Shown here in pieces: positions 1 through 8,458 of a stretch of DNA of 56,798 nt (position 1 is its first letter; each line of letters starts with the position of its first letter). Location: the NCBI GenBank assembly GCA_027459705.1, contig DAIDHM010000077.1, forward strand, positions 1 through 56,798, in the 5' to 3' direction. Source of the DNA: Ktedonobacteria bacterium (GTDB lineage: Bacteria; Chloroflexota; Ktedonobacteria; Ktedonobacterales; JACDGC01). The position numbers and the translations under genes were made by a program. The notes below the pieces were generated by a model. It was not told the origin of the DNA. It made no database searches and worked only from the letters and a program-made list of their open reading frames with translations.

Positions 1-124
1 GCTGAATGAGTGCTTCACAACGCTGACCAATCTGGTTCACCACCACACGCTTTCGCCGCTTAGGGCACCAGATCAGATGGGAGACGATGAGATGCACCTG
101 ATGCTCATCGTGTTGATAATCCAT
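1..124 (-). CDS. tnpA: IS200/IS605-family transposase TnpA, N-terminal fragment (cut by window edge)
   Basis: Read from the ATG at 124 on the minus strand, the peptide begins MDYQHDEHQVHLIVSHLIWC and continues PKRRKRVVVNQIGQRCEALI. The His-Leu-Ile-Trp-Cys-Pro-Lys-Arg-Arg stretch matches the conserved N-terminal block of small IS200/IS605 Y1 transposases (HLVWxPKYRR in many members). These enzymes move single-stranded copies of the element. The catalytic HUH motif and tyrosine lie beyond the edge. A GGGAG ribosome site lies just upstream (131-135). A small hairpin with GTAGA/TCTAC arms (137-149) sits against it and could limit translation, as known for IS200. Only about 41 codons are visible, so I cannot tell whether the gene is intact. 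Confidence 0.75.
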   Translation of the reverse strand, partial: MDYQHDEHQVHLIVSHLIWCPKRRKRVVVNQIGQRCEALIQ

Positions 125-136
125 ATTGTTCTCCCT

Positions 137-149
137 GTAGAAACTCTAC
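137..149 (-). promoter_or_regulatory. Small hairpin next to the tnpA ribosome-binding site
   Basis: GTAGA, a three-base loop and TCTAC form a 5-bp stem directly upstream of the GGGAG ribosome site of tnpA. In IS200, structure at the translation start is known to repress transposase synthesis. The same role here is an inference. Confidence 0.35.
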
Positions 150-272
150 AACAAGAACGTCTTACCTGCAAGTACCGGAACTCTGGCTCAAGCCGACGCA
201 AGCCCTTGCATCCGCATGGCCTAAAGGCACAGCGGCTTTACGGGCTTTCTGTAAAGCTGTCTCGTCATGTCG

Positions 273-1277
273 CTAAGTTTCGCTGGCATGCCAGTGCGCC
301 AGCACTGCGCGCTCTTTCTCAGCCGCCAGCCCGGCCCCAGCGGGCGTGCCAGCCGGACGTTGCCGGTCCCAGGCAAACGTGTCACTGACTGTCGTGGCCA
401 GCGCGCGAAAGGTCAGACCAGCGGCGATCGCGCGGCGATTGTTGATGGTCAAGAGACCCGGCATGTCAGGCTCCGGTATCCAGAGCGGGAGTTCTGTCCA
501 GGGTGCGATGCCGGATTCCAATAAGAAGTGATCCTCCACCCAGGTGAAAGTGACATCGCTTTTGAGCGCGGCTGCGGCTGTTGCCAGCATCGCACCCATC
601 GATAATTGAGTGGCGGGACCAGTCGCGTTGTAAGTGCCTGCCAGGCTGCTTTCGACCGCGCGGATCGTCCAATCGGCGAGGTCGCGCACATCAATGAACT
701 GCACCATGCGCGCTGGGCTACCTGGCGCCAGCACTTCACCACCCGCGGCGATGCGCCGGGGCCAGTACGTAAAGCGATCGGTTGGATCATATGGGCCGAC
801 GATCAGTCCGGGGCGAATAATCAGACCGCGATCGGGGAGCCAGGTACGCACGGCAGCCTCGCAGCGCGCATTCAATGGCCCATACAATTCGATGGAGCTC
901 TGGTCTTCATTAGCGGTTGGCGGGAGATCTGCTACCGGGAACATTTCATCGGCGCCAGGTTGCGTATCATCAGGATAAACTGAGATCGTCGATATCAAGA
1001 CATAGCGCGCCAGCGACGTGGCGAATGCTGCTTGAAGCAATCGAATCTGGCGCGGTATATAAGCGCAAGTATCGATGATGGCATCCCAGTGACCACTGGC
1101 CAACTGTGCGAGATCCGTCGGGTTCTCGCGATCCCCGAGGATTTCCTGAATATCTGGTGCCGTACCCAGAGCATGTTGACCGCGATGAAAGATCGTGACC
1201 GAGTGGCCGTTCGCCTGTGCCACGTCTCGGATATGCCGTCCGAGAAAGATCGTTCCGCCGATAATCAGGATTCGCAT
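273..1277 (-). CDS. NAD(P)-dependent epimerase/dehydratase-like protein (extended SDR family)
   Basis: The 334-residue protein opens with a Rossmann-fold strand and a glycine-rich NAD(P)-binding loop (MRILIIGGTIFLG, residues 1-13). The layout is that of atypical or extended short-chain dehydrogenases related to sugar epimerases and CSP41-like proteins. The middle contains a Tyr-containing segment (ELYGPLNARCEAA) where the family has YxxxK. The usual Lys is not at the expected spacing, so classical SDR catalysis is doubtful. Members act on nucleotide sugars or serve as NAD(P)-binding regulators; the substrate cannot be read here. The start ATG has only a weak AGG-type site. The gene stands alone, with an IS element downstream and the end of the ABC operon 195 bp upstream. 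Confidence 0.75.
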   Translation of the reverse strand: MRILIIGGTIFLGRHIRDVAQANGHSVTIFHRGQHALGTAPDIQEILGDRENPTDLAQLASGHWDAIIDTCAYIPRQIRLLQAAFATSLARYVLISTISVYPDDTQPGADEMFPVADLPPTANEDQSSIELYGPLNARCEAAVRTWLPDRGLIIRPGLIVGPYDPTDRFTYWPRRIAAGGEVLAPGSPARMVQFIDVRDLADWTIRAVESSLAGTYNATGPATQLSMGAMLATAAAALKSDVTFTWVEDHFLLESGIAPWTELPLWIPEPDMPGLLTINNRRAIAAGLTFRALATTVSDTFAWDRQRPAGTPAGAGLAAEKERAVLAHWHASET

Positions 1278-1472
1278 GCACTGCTCTGCCTTTCACGAGC
1301 GCGGGCGCAGTTCCGCATATCTGCCTGCGCCCCATGACGGCGCCGATCTGGCGCCAGGACTGTCCACATCGGTGCGAGCCATACGGAGTGAACCACAGCA
1401 CACGACCATCCCGATACCCACAGCATATCCGCTCTCCGCGACACTTGCCAGATCCTGGGATATGCTGACAGC

Positions 1473-3314
1473 TTATGTACCCCCCTCCCAGATCTCGCGC
1501 ATCTCTGGTGAGGTCGACAGCAAATCTCCCAGTGACCCCCGCGCCACGATCTGCCCATCGCGCATCACGAGGATCTGATCCGCGCGTTGCAGTGCGAGGC
1601 GGCGGTGTGAAACCACAAGGCAGGTGACATCGGCACGCGCAAAGATGCCATCCCAGAGGGCCCGCTCTGTCTCCACATCCAACGCACTAGAGATATCGTC
1701 GAACACGAGCAGCGAGGGCGCGCGCACAAACATCCGCGCGGCAGCGGCGCGCTGCAATTGGCCACCAGAGAGGCGCACCCCGCGTGGGCCGACGAGCATC
1801 GCCAGCCCGGACGCATAATCAGTGGATGTCCCCGCGCGACTCCCATGTGTCGCCGCCATCTCCACAACGTCGGCTTCCATCTGCGCCAGGCGAATGGCGT
1901 TGAGGAGCGCATCGTCATCTTCGGGCACACCCAGGAGAATATTGTCGCGCAGCGATTCGCTGAAGAGGCGAGGGGTCTGTGGCGTGTACGCCACGCGCGG
2001 CGGTACCAGGAAGGTCGCTGGATCTGCCACCGGCTCACCATTCCAATAGACCGTCCCGCCTTCCAATGGGATCAAACCTAACATTGCTCGTAGCAGGGTC
2101 GTCTTGCCCGAACCGACGCGGCCAGTGATAACAGTGAAGCTTCCGACCGCAATCTCCAGATCGATTCTTTCGATACCCCGCTCACTCCCCGCAAAGCGCG
2201 CGGTAAGTCCTCTCGCCGTCAGCGACTGGAGCGTATCGATCGGCATGCGCGTTGTCGGGGGAAGATCTGGCAAGGCGCCACGGAGATGGAGCGAAGCGTT
2301 GTTCGCTACCAACGTCCCGGGATCCGCTCCCGTCAGCATACGTTCCAGCCGCTCGAAGCTCACTCCCACCTGCTTCTGGCGGGCCAAGGTCGATCCGACG
2401 AAGCCCATTCGACTGGCGAGCGACGCGAGATAGGTGCTAAAAATCGCGAAGTCGCCGATGCTGAAGGATCCTGTCGCGAAGACCTCAGCTCCCAGTACGA
2501 GGATCAACCCGGTACCGATCAAACCAACACTCTCGGTCACATTCTGCAATAGCGTCGTCGCCAGCCCATCGCGGAGCGCTGACCGCCGCCTGACATGATT
2601 GATCTGGCGGAAGCGTTCCACGACCACTTCCTCCGCTGTCGCCACCCGCACTGCCTGAACTGCGCCGAAGATCTCGCCAATGAAATCCGACACCTGCCCA
2701 CCCGCCGCGCGCGCCGCACGGCGCAGTCGTTTGAGCAATGGCGTCGCCACATTGGTCGCCACCAACACCATGGCGAACGGGATGGTCACCACCAACGTCA
2801 GCCGCCAGTTAATCATCGACATCACCACCAGGCTGCCAACGCAGAAAGCGAACATACCGCCAAAATCGATCCAGTTCTCGAAGAGTTGTCCAATCTCATT
2901 GATGTCATCGCGGAAACGGCTCATCGCCTCACTGGCCGAGGCTGGCAACTGCATCGTACCGGGCGCCGTCATCAGCCAACCAAAGAGATTGCGCCGCAAC
3001 AATGCCACCATCGTATAGTAATAGACCCACCACAGATATCCCGCCCCCAGCTCCAGCAGGGATCGCCCGACATAGGCGGCGACAAAGACCGCCAGCAAAG
3101 TCCAGACATTCCAGCCGAATGGAGCCTGGCCGCTCAGGGTATTGAAGAATGAGCCAATGATCAGTCCCGTCAGGATTGGGTAGCTGTGAAAGATCGTCCA
3201 GGCAATCAGATTGACGATGAAGAGACGTCGATCATAGCGCAGCAAGTGCCGCAAGTACCGTCCCGCTGTCCAAGATGTTGGATTTGGTAAGGGTGGCGTC
3301 ATCGTGCTATTCAT
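1473..3314 (-). CDS. ABC exporter half-transporter, subunit B (canonical signature, catalytic Glu replaced by Asp)
   Basis: This 613-residue protein has an N-terminal six-helix exporter domain (about residues 30-330) and a C-terminal ATPase domain (about 365-605). The Walker A is GRVGSGKTT and the signature LSGGQ is canonical. The Walker B reads LLVFDD, so the catalytic glutamate is aspartate. The switch histidine is present (VVSHRRL). It overlaps the upstream subunit by four bases (ATGA), which indicates translational coupling and a heterodimer. Half-transporters of this kind export drugs, lipids or peptides from the cytoplasm; the substrate is unknown. The Asp-for-Glu change marks the degenerate ATP site of heterodimers such as BmrCD or TM287/288 (family knowledge). 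Confidence 0.9.
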   Translation of the reverse strand: MNSTMTPPLPNPTSWTAGRYLRHLLRYDRRLFIVNLIAWTIFHSYPILTGLIIGSFFNTLSGQAPFGWNVWTLLAVFVAAYVGRSLLELGAGYLWWVYYYTMVALLRRNLFGWLMTAPGTMQLPASASEAMSRFRDDINEIGQLFENWIDFGGMFAFCVGSLVVMSMINWRLTLVVTIPFAMVLVATNVATPLLKRLRRAARAAGGQVSDFIGEIFGAVQAVRVATAEEVVVERFRQINHVRRRSALRDGLATTLLQNVTESVGLIGTGLILVLGAEVFATGSFSIGDFAIFSTYLASLASRMGFVGSTLARQKQVGVSFERLERMLTGADPGTLVANNASLHLRGALPDLPPTTRMPIDTLQSLTARGLTARFAGSERGIERIDLEIAVGSFTVITGRVGSGKTTLLRAMLGLIPLEGGTVYWNGEPVADPATFLVPPRVAYTPQTPRLFSESLRDNILLGVPEDDDALLNAIRLAQMEADVVEMAATHGSRAGTSTDYASGLAMLVGPRGVRLSGGQLQRAAAARMFVRAPSLLVFDDISSALDVETERALWDGIFARADVTCLVVSHRRLALQRADQILVMRDGQIVARGSLGDLLSTSPEMREIWEGGT

Positions 3315-5086
3315 ACATTCACCTCCGCCGATGGAGCCGCCGCTGACACTGGTTCGTCCAGGCCGACGCGGAGCAGTTCAGCGAAGCGCGATGTGGGGTC
3401 ATCCACCAAAGATTGGCGCGGTCCAAATTCGACAATCGCGCCGTGGTCGAGCACCATGATGGTATCCGCGCGCCGCACAGTGCCGAGGCGATGCGCAATG
3501 ATGATCGCCGTCCGCCCGCGCAGGAGCGCCGCCACCCCGCGTTCGATCAGCGCCTCCGTCGCGGGATCCAGCCGCGCAGACGGTTCGTCGAGGATCACCA
3601 GTCCCGGATCGCGCAGGAAGACACGCACGAAGGCGATTAATTGCGCTTCGCCAGCTGAGAGGCCACCGCCCCCTGACGACACCTCGCTATCCAGACCTCT
3701 GGGAAGACGCATGAACCAGTCTGTGAGACCCAACGTAGCGATAGCCTGATGGATCTGGTCGTCACTGATTGCCGGATCGAAGAACGTGAGATTGTCGCGG
3801 ATAGTGGCATGGAAGAGTTGCACATCCTGGGTCACCAGCCCAACACGTCGGCGCAGGTCACCCAACCGTAACTGGCGCACGTCCACACCATCCAGCAAGA
3901 CGGCGCCAGTTTCGACCTCATAGAGCCGAAAGAGCAAGCGACTGATGGTCGTCTTGCCACTACCAGTCCGGCCCAGCAATCCGAGGATTTCGCCTGGCGA
4001 CAGGGAGAAATCCAGATCACTCAGCACGGGCTTTTCACCCTTACGATAAGCAAATGTGACGTGGTCGAAAGTCATCGATGCCGCTCCCGCGACATGCCTG
4101 GGCAAGGCAGGGCCATCGCGGATTGTGGGCTGAAACGCAAAAAGTTCGCGCGCACGGACAATGCTGGCCAGTGACCGCTGCAATTCTTGGAACTGCTGCG
4201 TCAACAGATCCAGTGGCCGCTGCATCATCAAGGTATATTGGAAAAGCAGATAAGCCGCACCCAGCGAAATCGCCCGATCAAAGTATAGCGCAGCGGCGAC
4301 CCCGAGCATGAGCGAGTAACCGAGCGCAAATAACATGGTGGTCGTACTCCAGATGACCGAACGCCGCATCCAGACGCCGATACTGCGATGATACCAGAGC
4401 CGCAGCACTTCATAGAAACGGCGCAACACATAATGACCCGCGCCATTGGCGCGTATATCCTCAATGCCAGCGACACGTTCTTCCAGGAATCCCAGGAAGG
4501 TCGCGCTACTTTCGCGCTCCAGGACCCCCGCGGGGACCGCGAAATGGCGCAGTACGAGTAGCGCGCCGAGGGTTAGCACGACATAGCCGCCCAGGGCGAG
4601 CCCGGCGCGCCAGTCAATCAGCCAGATCAAGACGATCGCGCCCGCGAGCAGCAATGCGCTGCCCAGAACATTGATGATAAAGACCGAGAAGAAATTCGCC
4701 AGTGCGGTCAGGTCGCCATCAATGCGCTCGATGAATTCCCCCGGCGTCCGGAGATGGTGAAAGGCGATATCCTGCCGAAGCGCATGGCTGGCGAGGTCGG
4801 CGCGCAGTGCGTTGGTCGTCCGCCAGCCGACATCCTGCCCCAGATACGTGGTCGCGACCCCAACTGCGAGATTAACACCCGCGACGACGAGGTAGACCAT
4901 GCCAAGCCACTTTAAAGTGGCAACCGCGCCATCCGCGCTGACGGTATTGATGAAGATGCTGAGGATTTGCGGCCCCACCAGTTGCAGCGCAATGCCACTT
5001 ATGAGCAGGATGGTCAACACCGTGAAACGTAGCCACTCTGGACGCAGGTAAGTCCGTAAGAGCGCGCGGTTCGTCTTTGCAGACAT
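3311..5086 (-). CDS. ABC exporter half-transporter, subunit A (catalytic Glu present, degenerate signature)
   Basis: This is a 591-residue half-transporter: exporter-type membrane domain (about residues 15-310) followed by an ATPase domain with Walker A GRTGSGKTT, Walker B LVILDEPSARLD with its catalytic glutamate, and switch histidine (IIAHRLG). The signature motif is LSAGE instead of LSGGQ. I chose the ATG at 5086 because AGGA lies nine bases upstream; a longer reading from 5134 lacks a clear site. Subunit A lends its good Walker motifs to the site completed by the canonical signature of subunit B, while its poor signature faces B's Asp-type Walker B. The pair should therefore have one active and one degenerate site. 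A palindrome 35 bp upstream (5121-5132) may be an operator. Confidence 0.9.
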   Translation of the reverse strand: MSAKTNRALLRTYLRPEWLRFTVLTILLISGIALQLVGPQILSIFINTVSADGAVATLKWLGMVYLVVAGVNLAVGVATTYLGQDVGWRTTNALRADLASHALRQDIAFHHLRTPGEFIERIDGDLTALANFFSVFIINVLGSALLLAGAIVLIWLIDWRAGLALGGYVVLTLGALLVLRHFAVPAGVLERESSATFLGFLEERVAGIEDIRANGAGHYVLRRFYEVLRLWYHRSIGVWMRRSVIWSTTTMLFALGYSLMLGVAAALYFDRAISLGAAYLLFQYTLMMQRPLDLLTQQFQELQRSLASIVRARELFAFQPTIRDGPALPRHVAGAASMTFDHVTFAYRKGEKPVLSDLDFSLSPGEILGLLGRTGSGKTTISRLLFRLYEVETGAVLLDGVDVRQLRLGDLRRRVGLVTQDVQLFHATIRDNLTFFDPAISDDQIHQAIATLGLTDWFMRLPRGLDSEVSSGGGGLSAGEAQLIAFVRVFLRDPGLVILDEPSARLDPATEALIERGVAALLRGRTAIIIAHRLGTVRRADTIMVLDHGAIVEFGPRQSLVDDPTSRFAELLRVGLDEPVSAAAPSAEVNV

Positions 5087-5120
5087 AACACGATTATCCT
5101 TTGCACGGTGGTATCGTAAG

Positions 5121-5132
5121 GGGATGCATCCC
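5121..5132. promoter_or_regulatory. Perfect 12-bp palindrome ahead of the ABC exporter genes
   Basis: GGGATGCATCCC is a perfect palindrome 35 bp upstream of the subunit A start codon. A regulator-binding site is plausible. No dedicated regulator gene lies next to it. Confidence 0.35.
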
Positions 5133-5212
5133 AATAGTCCCTTCGTCCGAGAATCACGCTATCTGTCTGTTAGCGCGGGCGATGGGTTATACCCGTGGAT
5201 CTTGACGACAAA

Positions 5213-5237
5213 CGGCCATGGGATGATCCCATGGCCG
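5213..5237. repeat. 25-bp palindrome with 12-bp perfect arms
   Basis: CGGCCATGGGAT and ATCCCATGGCCG flank a single central base. As RNA it would fold into a strong hairpin followed on the minus strand by TTTGTC, a poor T-tract. It could be the terminator of the upstream minus-strand gene. It could also be an operator, since it lies just upstream of a possible -10 box for the exporter. Confidence 0.45.
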
Positions 5238-5576
5238 CATACGTGTACAAAAACCATGGGGTGACGATGCGAAGACGCAGCACACCCATGGTCAACTGGC
5301 TAGCGTGATGATACAAACTTCGATGCGAACGGTCCGTGAGTGTGCGCGATCAACATGATGGTTGTAAGATTCCAGGCATCGGGCACACCTCCAATATTGC
5401 AGCGCGATAACGAACAACTTGAGTGAGTATAGCATATGCGGGCTGGGTATATAAAGTTATCCGCAATGTCCTCACACGACCAATCGAGTTGATCGCCTGG
5501 CGCAGCATGCCGCGCGGCATAAGGTTTGACGGGCGATGGGCCACCAGTACCCGCAGATGGCCGCGACCCACCACGC

Positions 5577-6068
5577 TCAGCGATGATGCAGGATGAAATT
5601 GCCGATGACAAAGACCAGCACAATCAGCAGGACAGCGGCAAGAAAGGTGCCATAGCAGCCGAGATTCGTCTGGCGGCGGTTAATGACTGCCTGGGCGAGC
5701 TGGTCATCCATGTCGGGTGGATCGAGCACAATATGGGGCGCGATCTCCTTGAGGCGCGATAACAATTGGCGAAAAGCTCGAACATTGGTCATCCCTTCGG
5801 CAGCGATGAGAGTCGTCCCATCCGCCAATTCGAGCAGGAGGAGGAGTTTACTGGGAATACGTTCGCCCGGCTGCAAGCTGATGGTGCGGATTGATGCCAA
5901 CGCAAAACGATCGACTTCGCCTTCTTCGCGCGCCAGGAAAGCGAGGGAACCTGGCAATAATTGGATCTCTTTGGCCAGGCCATAGCGGACCACGGCAATT
6001 GGGGTCTCTTCAGCGGGCACCGTGTCAGGGAGGTCAGATCCATCAGAAGGAGCAGGAGACATGGTCAT
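5577..6068 (-). CDS. Hypothetical tail-anchored membrane protein with PH-like N-terminal region
   Basis: I do not recognise this 163-residue protein by name. After an acidic, Pro-rich N-terminus, residues about 25-110 alternate short strands with basic and acidic turns and end in a helix. This suggests a PH-like beta fold, as in small bacterial membrane-associated PH domains. Residues about 138-160 form one strongly hydrophobic helix close to the C-terminus, so the protein is probably tail-anchored with its domain in the cytoplasm. An alternative start lies two codons in (6062). It follows the universal stress gene by 56 bp on the same strand and may be cotranscribed with it. The two other PH-like membrane proteins at 21.7-23.0 kb are similar in plan. 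Confidence 0.6.
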   Translation of the reverse strand: MTMSPAPSDGSDLPDTVPAEETPIAVVRYGLAKEIQLLPGSLAFLAREEGEVDRFALASIRTISLQPGERIPSKLLLLLELADGTTLIAAEGMTNVRAFRQLLSRLKEIAPHIVLDPPDMDDQLAQAVINRRQTNLGCYGTFLAAVLLIVLVFVIGNFILHHR

Positions 6069-6124
6069 ATTTCTTGGTGAGTGCCGGACGCGTTACGCAA
6101 AAGCGACGAACGCGCCCGACATGT

Positions 6125-6667
6125 TCACTTCGACTCCTGATTTTCTCGGCTACCGCGAATGATCCAGACGCGACAGGTCGCATGTTCGAGTACGTAATCA
6201 AGGGTAGGATCGATCTTGCAAGTGCCAGCGGTCGTCGAGCGGTAAGGCATACCGATGAGCAGCAGTTTGCATCCGCGCTTTGTGATTTCGTCGATAATGC
6301 TGCGTGCGAAATTGCGGCATTGCAGAATCTCTGGTTCGAGATCCTCATATTCAAACCGGCCAGCTAGTTCAATCGCTTTGGAGAGGACCAGGCGAGCGTT
6401 CTCTTCGGCTTCAGGATTGAGCGGTTCATTGACCTTCCGAGAATGCGGGATCTCCACGCCATAGAGCGCGACAATCGGATGCTTTTTACGGGCCATCGTG
6501 CAGGCAACGCGCATGATCTCAGCATTGATTGCCAGATCATTACCCAGAACGACAAAAATATTTTGTGCGGCCGTTTCCAGCGTCGGGGAAGTCCCATTGT
6601 TTTGCGTAATTACAGGGGATTCCACAACGGCTGAAGCCATCTGTCCGGCATCGAACGTGTTAACCAC
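6125..6667 (-). CDS. Universal stress protein (UspA)-family protein
   Basis: Residues about 35-175 follow the UspA alpha/beta fold: NIFVVLGNDLAINAEIMRVA as first strand and helix, and a C-terminal block running from IIDEITKRGCKLLLIGMPY to CRVWIIRG. The nucleotide-binding loop of ATP-binding Usps (Gly-x2-Gly-x9-Gly-Ser) is not preserved, so this may be a non-ATP-binding member. I chose the GTG at 6667 because a perfect AGGAGG (6673-6678) sits five bases upstream. An ATG at 6721 would add 18 residues without a comparable site. An extended -10 promoter lies at 6800-6808. The family supports stress survival; a specific role cannot be assigned. It may be cotranscribed with the PH-like gene downstream. 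Confidence 0.8.
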   Translation of the reverse strand: MVNTFDAGQMASAVVESPVITQNNGTSPTLETAAQNIFVVLGNDLAINAEIMRVACTMARKKHPIVALYGVEIPHSRKVNEPLNPEAEENARLVLSKAIELAGRFEYEDLEPEILQCRNFARSIIDEITKRGCKLLLIGMPYRSTTAGTCKIDPTLDYVLEHATCRVWIIRGSRENQESK

Positions 6668-6799
6668 GTATTCCTCCTGGCGACAAGCAATGTCGCCGTT
6701 GGTGTACTCTCTCGTTGACACCTGCCTACTGCGTATGGCGTCCGGCCATACGATTGCTTCCTACATTGTACGCGCCTGTCATCATCTGAGAGCGGAAAC

Positions 6800-6808
6800 A
6801 TTATATCA
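6800..6808 (-). promoter_or_regulatory. Extended -10 promoter for the universal stress gene
   Basis: The minus strand reads TGATATAAT, a perfect -10 box with the TGN extension. No good -35 box is visible. It overlaps the stop codon of the upstream membrane-protein gene and leaves a leader of about 125 nt before the GTG start. Confidence 0.5.
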
Positions 6809-8275
6809 TATACTTAGCATATCGCCAGAAGATTCGAGGATGGTATGGGAAGATGGTAAGCCTTTTTCCGCGAACTCCTCCGTATTTCTCCGACGTATAG
6901 CGAGCAAGATACTGGCGCACAGAATACCGAAGAGCAGCAACGAAGTTGCCAGGCTCAACACCACCATCTCGACGCGACCGACACCGGCAATCGCGAACGT
7001 GGCTGGCGTGATTTGAATGCGCCATTCCGTTAATCCCACTATAATGGTGAAGAGAAGCGGTACGCCGAGCACAGCCCACCACCGAATGACTGGCCCCGCC
7101 AGCGTCATCGCCCAGATGACGAACCACGTCTGGGGGTCATAGAAGTAGTAACCCCAGATTGCTTTGATGCTGATCGAGAACCAGAGTACAGAGCAACCGA
7201 TCACCGCGTAAAAAAATGCTGACTCCGCTTTGACCCGTCCCCACCAGAGCATGATCATCACGCTGAGCGTGGCGCCCACCAGCGCGACGGTGGAATCCAG
7301 CGGCTGCGCAAGACGTTCATAGGTTGTCCCACGGAAGAGCGTCCAGAACGACCCATCACCAATGCCCAAATGTGATCGGAACGTGACCAATGAATACAGG
7401 ACATCGGGGCGATCCGCAATCCAGAATGGCGCGATGCCTACAACCAGAGTGGTTGCCAGCGCCACGCTAAAGGTAATGAGCTCACGCCAGCGCAGATCGC
7501 GCAGCAGCAGGAGCACCAGCGGGACCACGACGAAGACATCAGCGGTGCGACAGAGCAGGGCGAGCGCCAGGCCGACGCCGCTCCAGATCATGCGGCGCTC
7601 CACAAACCAGCGCACCGCCAGCAGCGCGAACCAGAGCGCCATCCCTTGCTCGATATGCCCGTAATAAATCAGGCTATCCCAGACCGCCGGGGATAAAATA
7701 AGGATCGCCCACAACAATCCGCGCCGCCATCCCTGCCAACCGGCGTTCTTGGACCATTGTTCGCGTGGGTGAAAGCGATCTACCAACCGCATCGCCTCGA
7801 CACCAACGAGCAACGGAAATATCGCGAAGACCAGTGAGAACCACATGCGCAATGCTATCGAATCGCCGGGAGCGGGATAGATGTCGGGGATTGATGCGCA
7901 GGAGGGTCCGATACTTTGCAGATGCATCGCGCGCCCGATTCCCAGGACAGCGCCTAACACCAGTTCACCAAGCGGACCATTGGCATTGGGATAGATACCC
8001 ACCCGCACATAATAGATATCGAATGGCATACCGCCGACGACATAGCGCGCACTCGGCAGAAAGACCCCGCCCAGATCATTGCCACAGGGACTTTGGGTTC
8101 CAAATGCCAGGCTGAGACCAAAATAGCCGATTAATGCCAATATGATGACCCAGCGCGGACCAAGGCTGGGTCGACCGGGGAGTGTGGTGCCCGGCGGCGC
8201 CGCTTTCCCCGCCAGGCCAGTTGCATCTGGAAGGTCCGCTGCCAGGGGTGCGGGTTCCGGCGTGTCAGCGAACAT
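6806..8275 (-). CDS. Polytopic membrane protein, GT-C-type glycosyltransferase-like (GT87/DUF2029-like)
   Basis: This 489-residue protein starts with a short Pro/Ala-rich cytoplasmic tail. About ten or more hydrophobic helices follow, beginning with WVIILALIGYFGLSLAFGT. The loop after the first helix is long and polar, and the segments around SLIYYGHIEQGMALWFALLA and ALLCRTADVFVVVPLVLLLL resemble polyprenyl-phosphate-sugar-dependent GT-C transferases of the GT87 type. Such enzymes add sugars to lipids or polymers on the outer face of the membrane. The ATG at 8275 has GGAGG nine bases upstream; the longer reading from 8407 is unlikely. The assignment to a transferase is by general resemblance only; a transporter is not excluded. 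Confidence 0.6.
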   Translation of the reverse strand: MFADTPEPAPLAADLPDATGLAGKAAPPGTTLPGRPSLGPRWVIILALIGYFGLSLAFGTQSPCGNDLGGVFLPSARYVVGGMPFDIYYVRVGIYPNANGPLGELVLGAVLGIGRAMHLQSIGPSCASIPDIYPAPGDSIALRMWFSLVFAIFPLLVGVEAMRLVDRFHPREQWSKNAGWQGWRRGLLWAILILSPAVWDSLIYYGHIEQGMALWFALLAVRWFVERRMIWSGVGLALALLCRTADVFVVVPLVLLLLRDLRWRELITFSVALATTLVVGIAPFWIADRPDVLYSLVTFRSHLGIGDGSFWTLFRGTTYERLAQPLDSTVALVGATLSVMIMLWWGRVKAESAFFYAVIGCSVLWFSISIKAIWGYYFYDPQTWFVIWAMTLAGPVIRWWAVLGVPLLFTIIVGLTEWRIQITPATFAIAGVGRVEMVVLSLATSLLLFGILCASILLAIRRRNTEEFAEKGLPSSHTILESSGDMLSI

Positions 8276-8458
8276 CACGCATTGCCTCCACCAGGATATC
8301 CATCTTGCTCCGCCGCGTTCTAGCTGTGGTCGCGTGTCATAACGATGTTGACGTGATAGATTGTGCCTGAGATGGCGCTCCGCGTCAAGAGCGTACGAGA
8401 TGACCACACAGAGAATCGGTCACGGCGCCTGCCCAACAGACGCCCGGGAGGTAGACAC

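Larger units (their letters stand above)
1..250 (-). mobile_element. End of an IS200/IS605-family insertion sequence (left end plus start of tnpA)
   Basis: The transposase start (1-124) is preceded by about 125 bp of non-coding DNA typical of an IS200/IS605 left end. On the minus strand there is an imperfect hairpin: GCC (245-243), a two-base bulge, TAAAG (240-236), a nine-base loop, CTTTA (226-222) and GGC (221-219). Bulged subterminal hairpins of this kind are what TnpA recognises in the family. Directly outside it on the minus strand is TTTAC (255-251), which resembles the short flanking cleavage and target sequences of IS605-group elements. I therefore infer the element boundary at 250/251, about 20 bp beyond the epimerase stop codon. 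The rest of the element lies outside the window. Confidence 0.6.
5087..5576. other. Non-coding stretch between the PH-like protein gene and the ABC operon
   Basis: No convincing gene is present in this 490 bp. It holds the 12-bp palindrome at 5121-5132, a possible minus-strand -10 box (TATAAC, plus-strand positions 5186-5191), the long palindrome at 5213-5237, and a second, imperfect inverted repeat around 5253-5289 with CCATGGGGTG and CACCCATGG arms. Confidence 0.5.
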
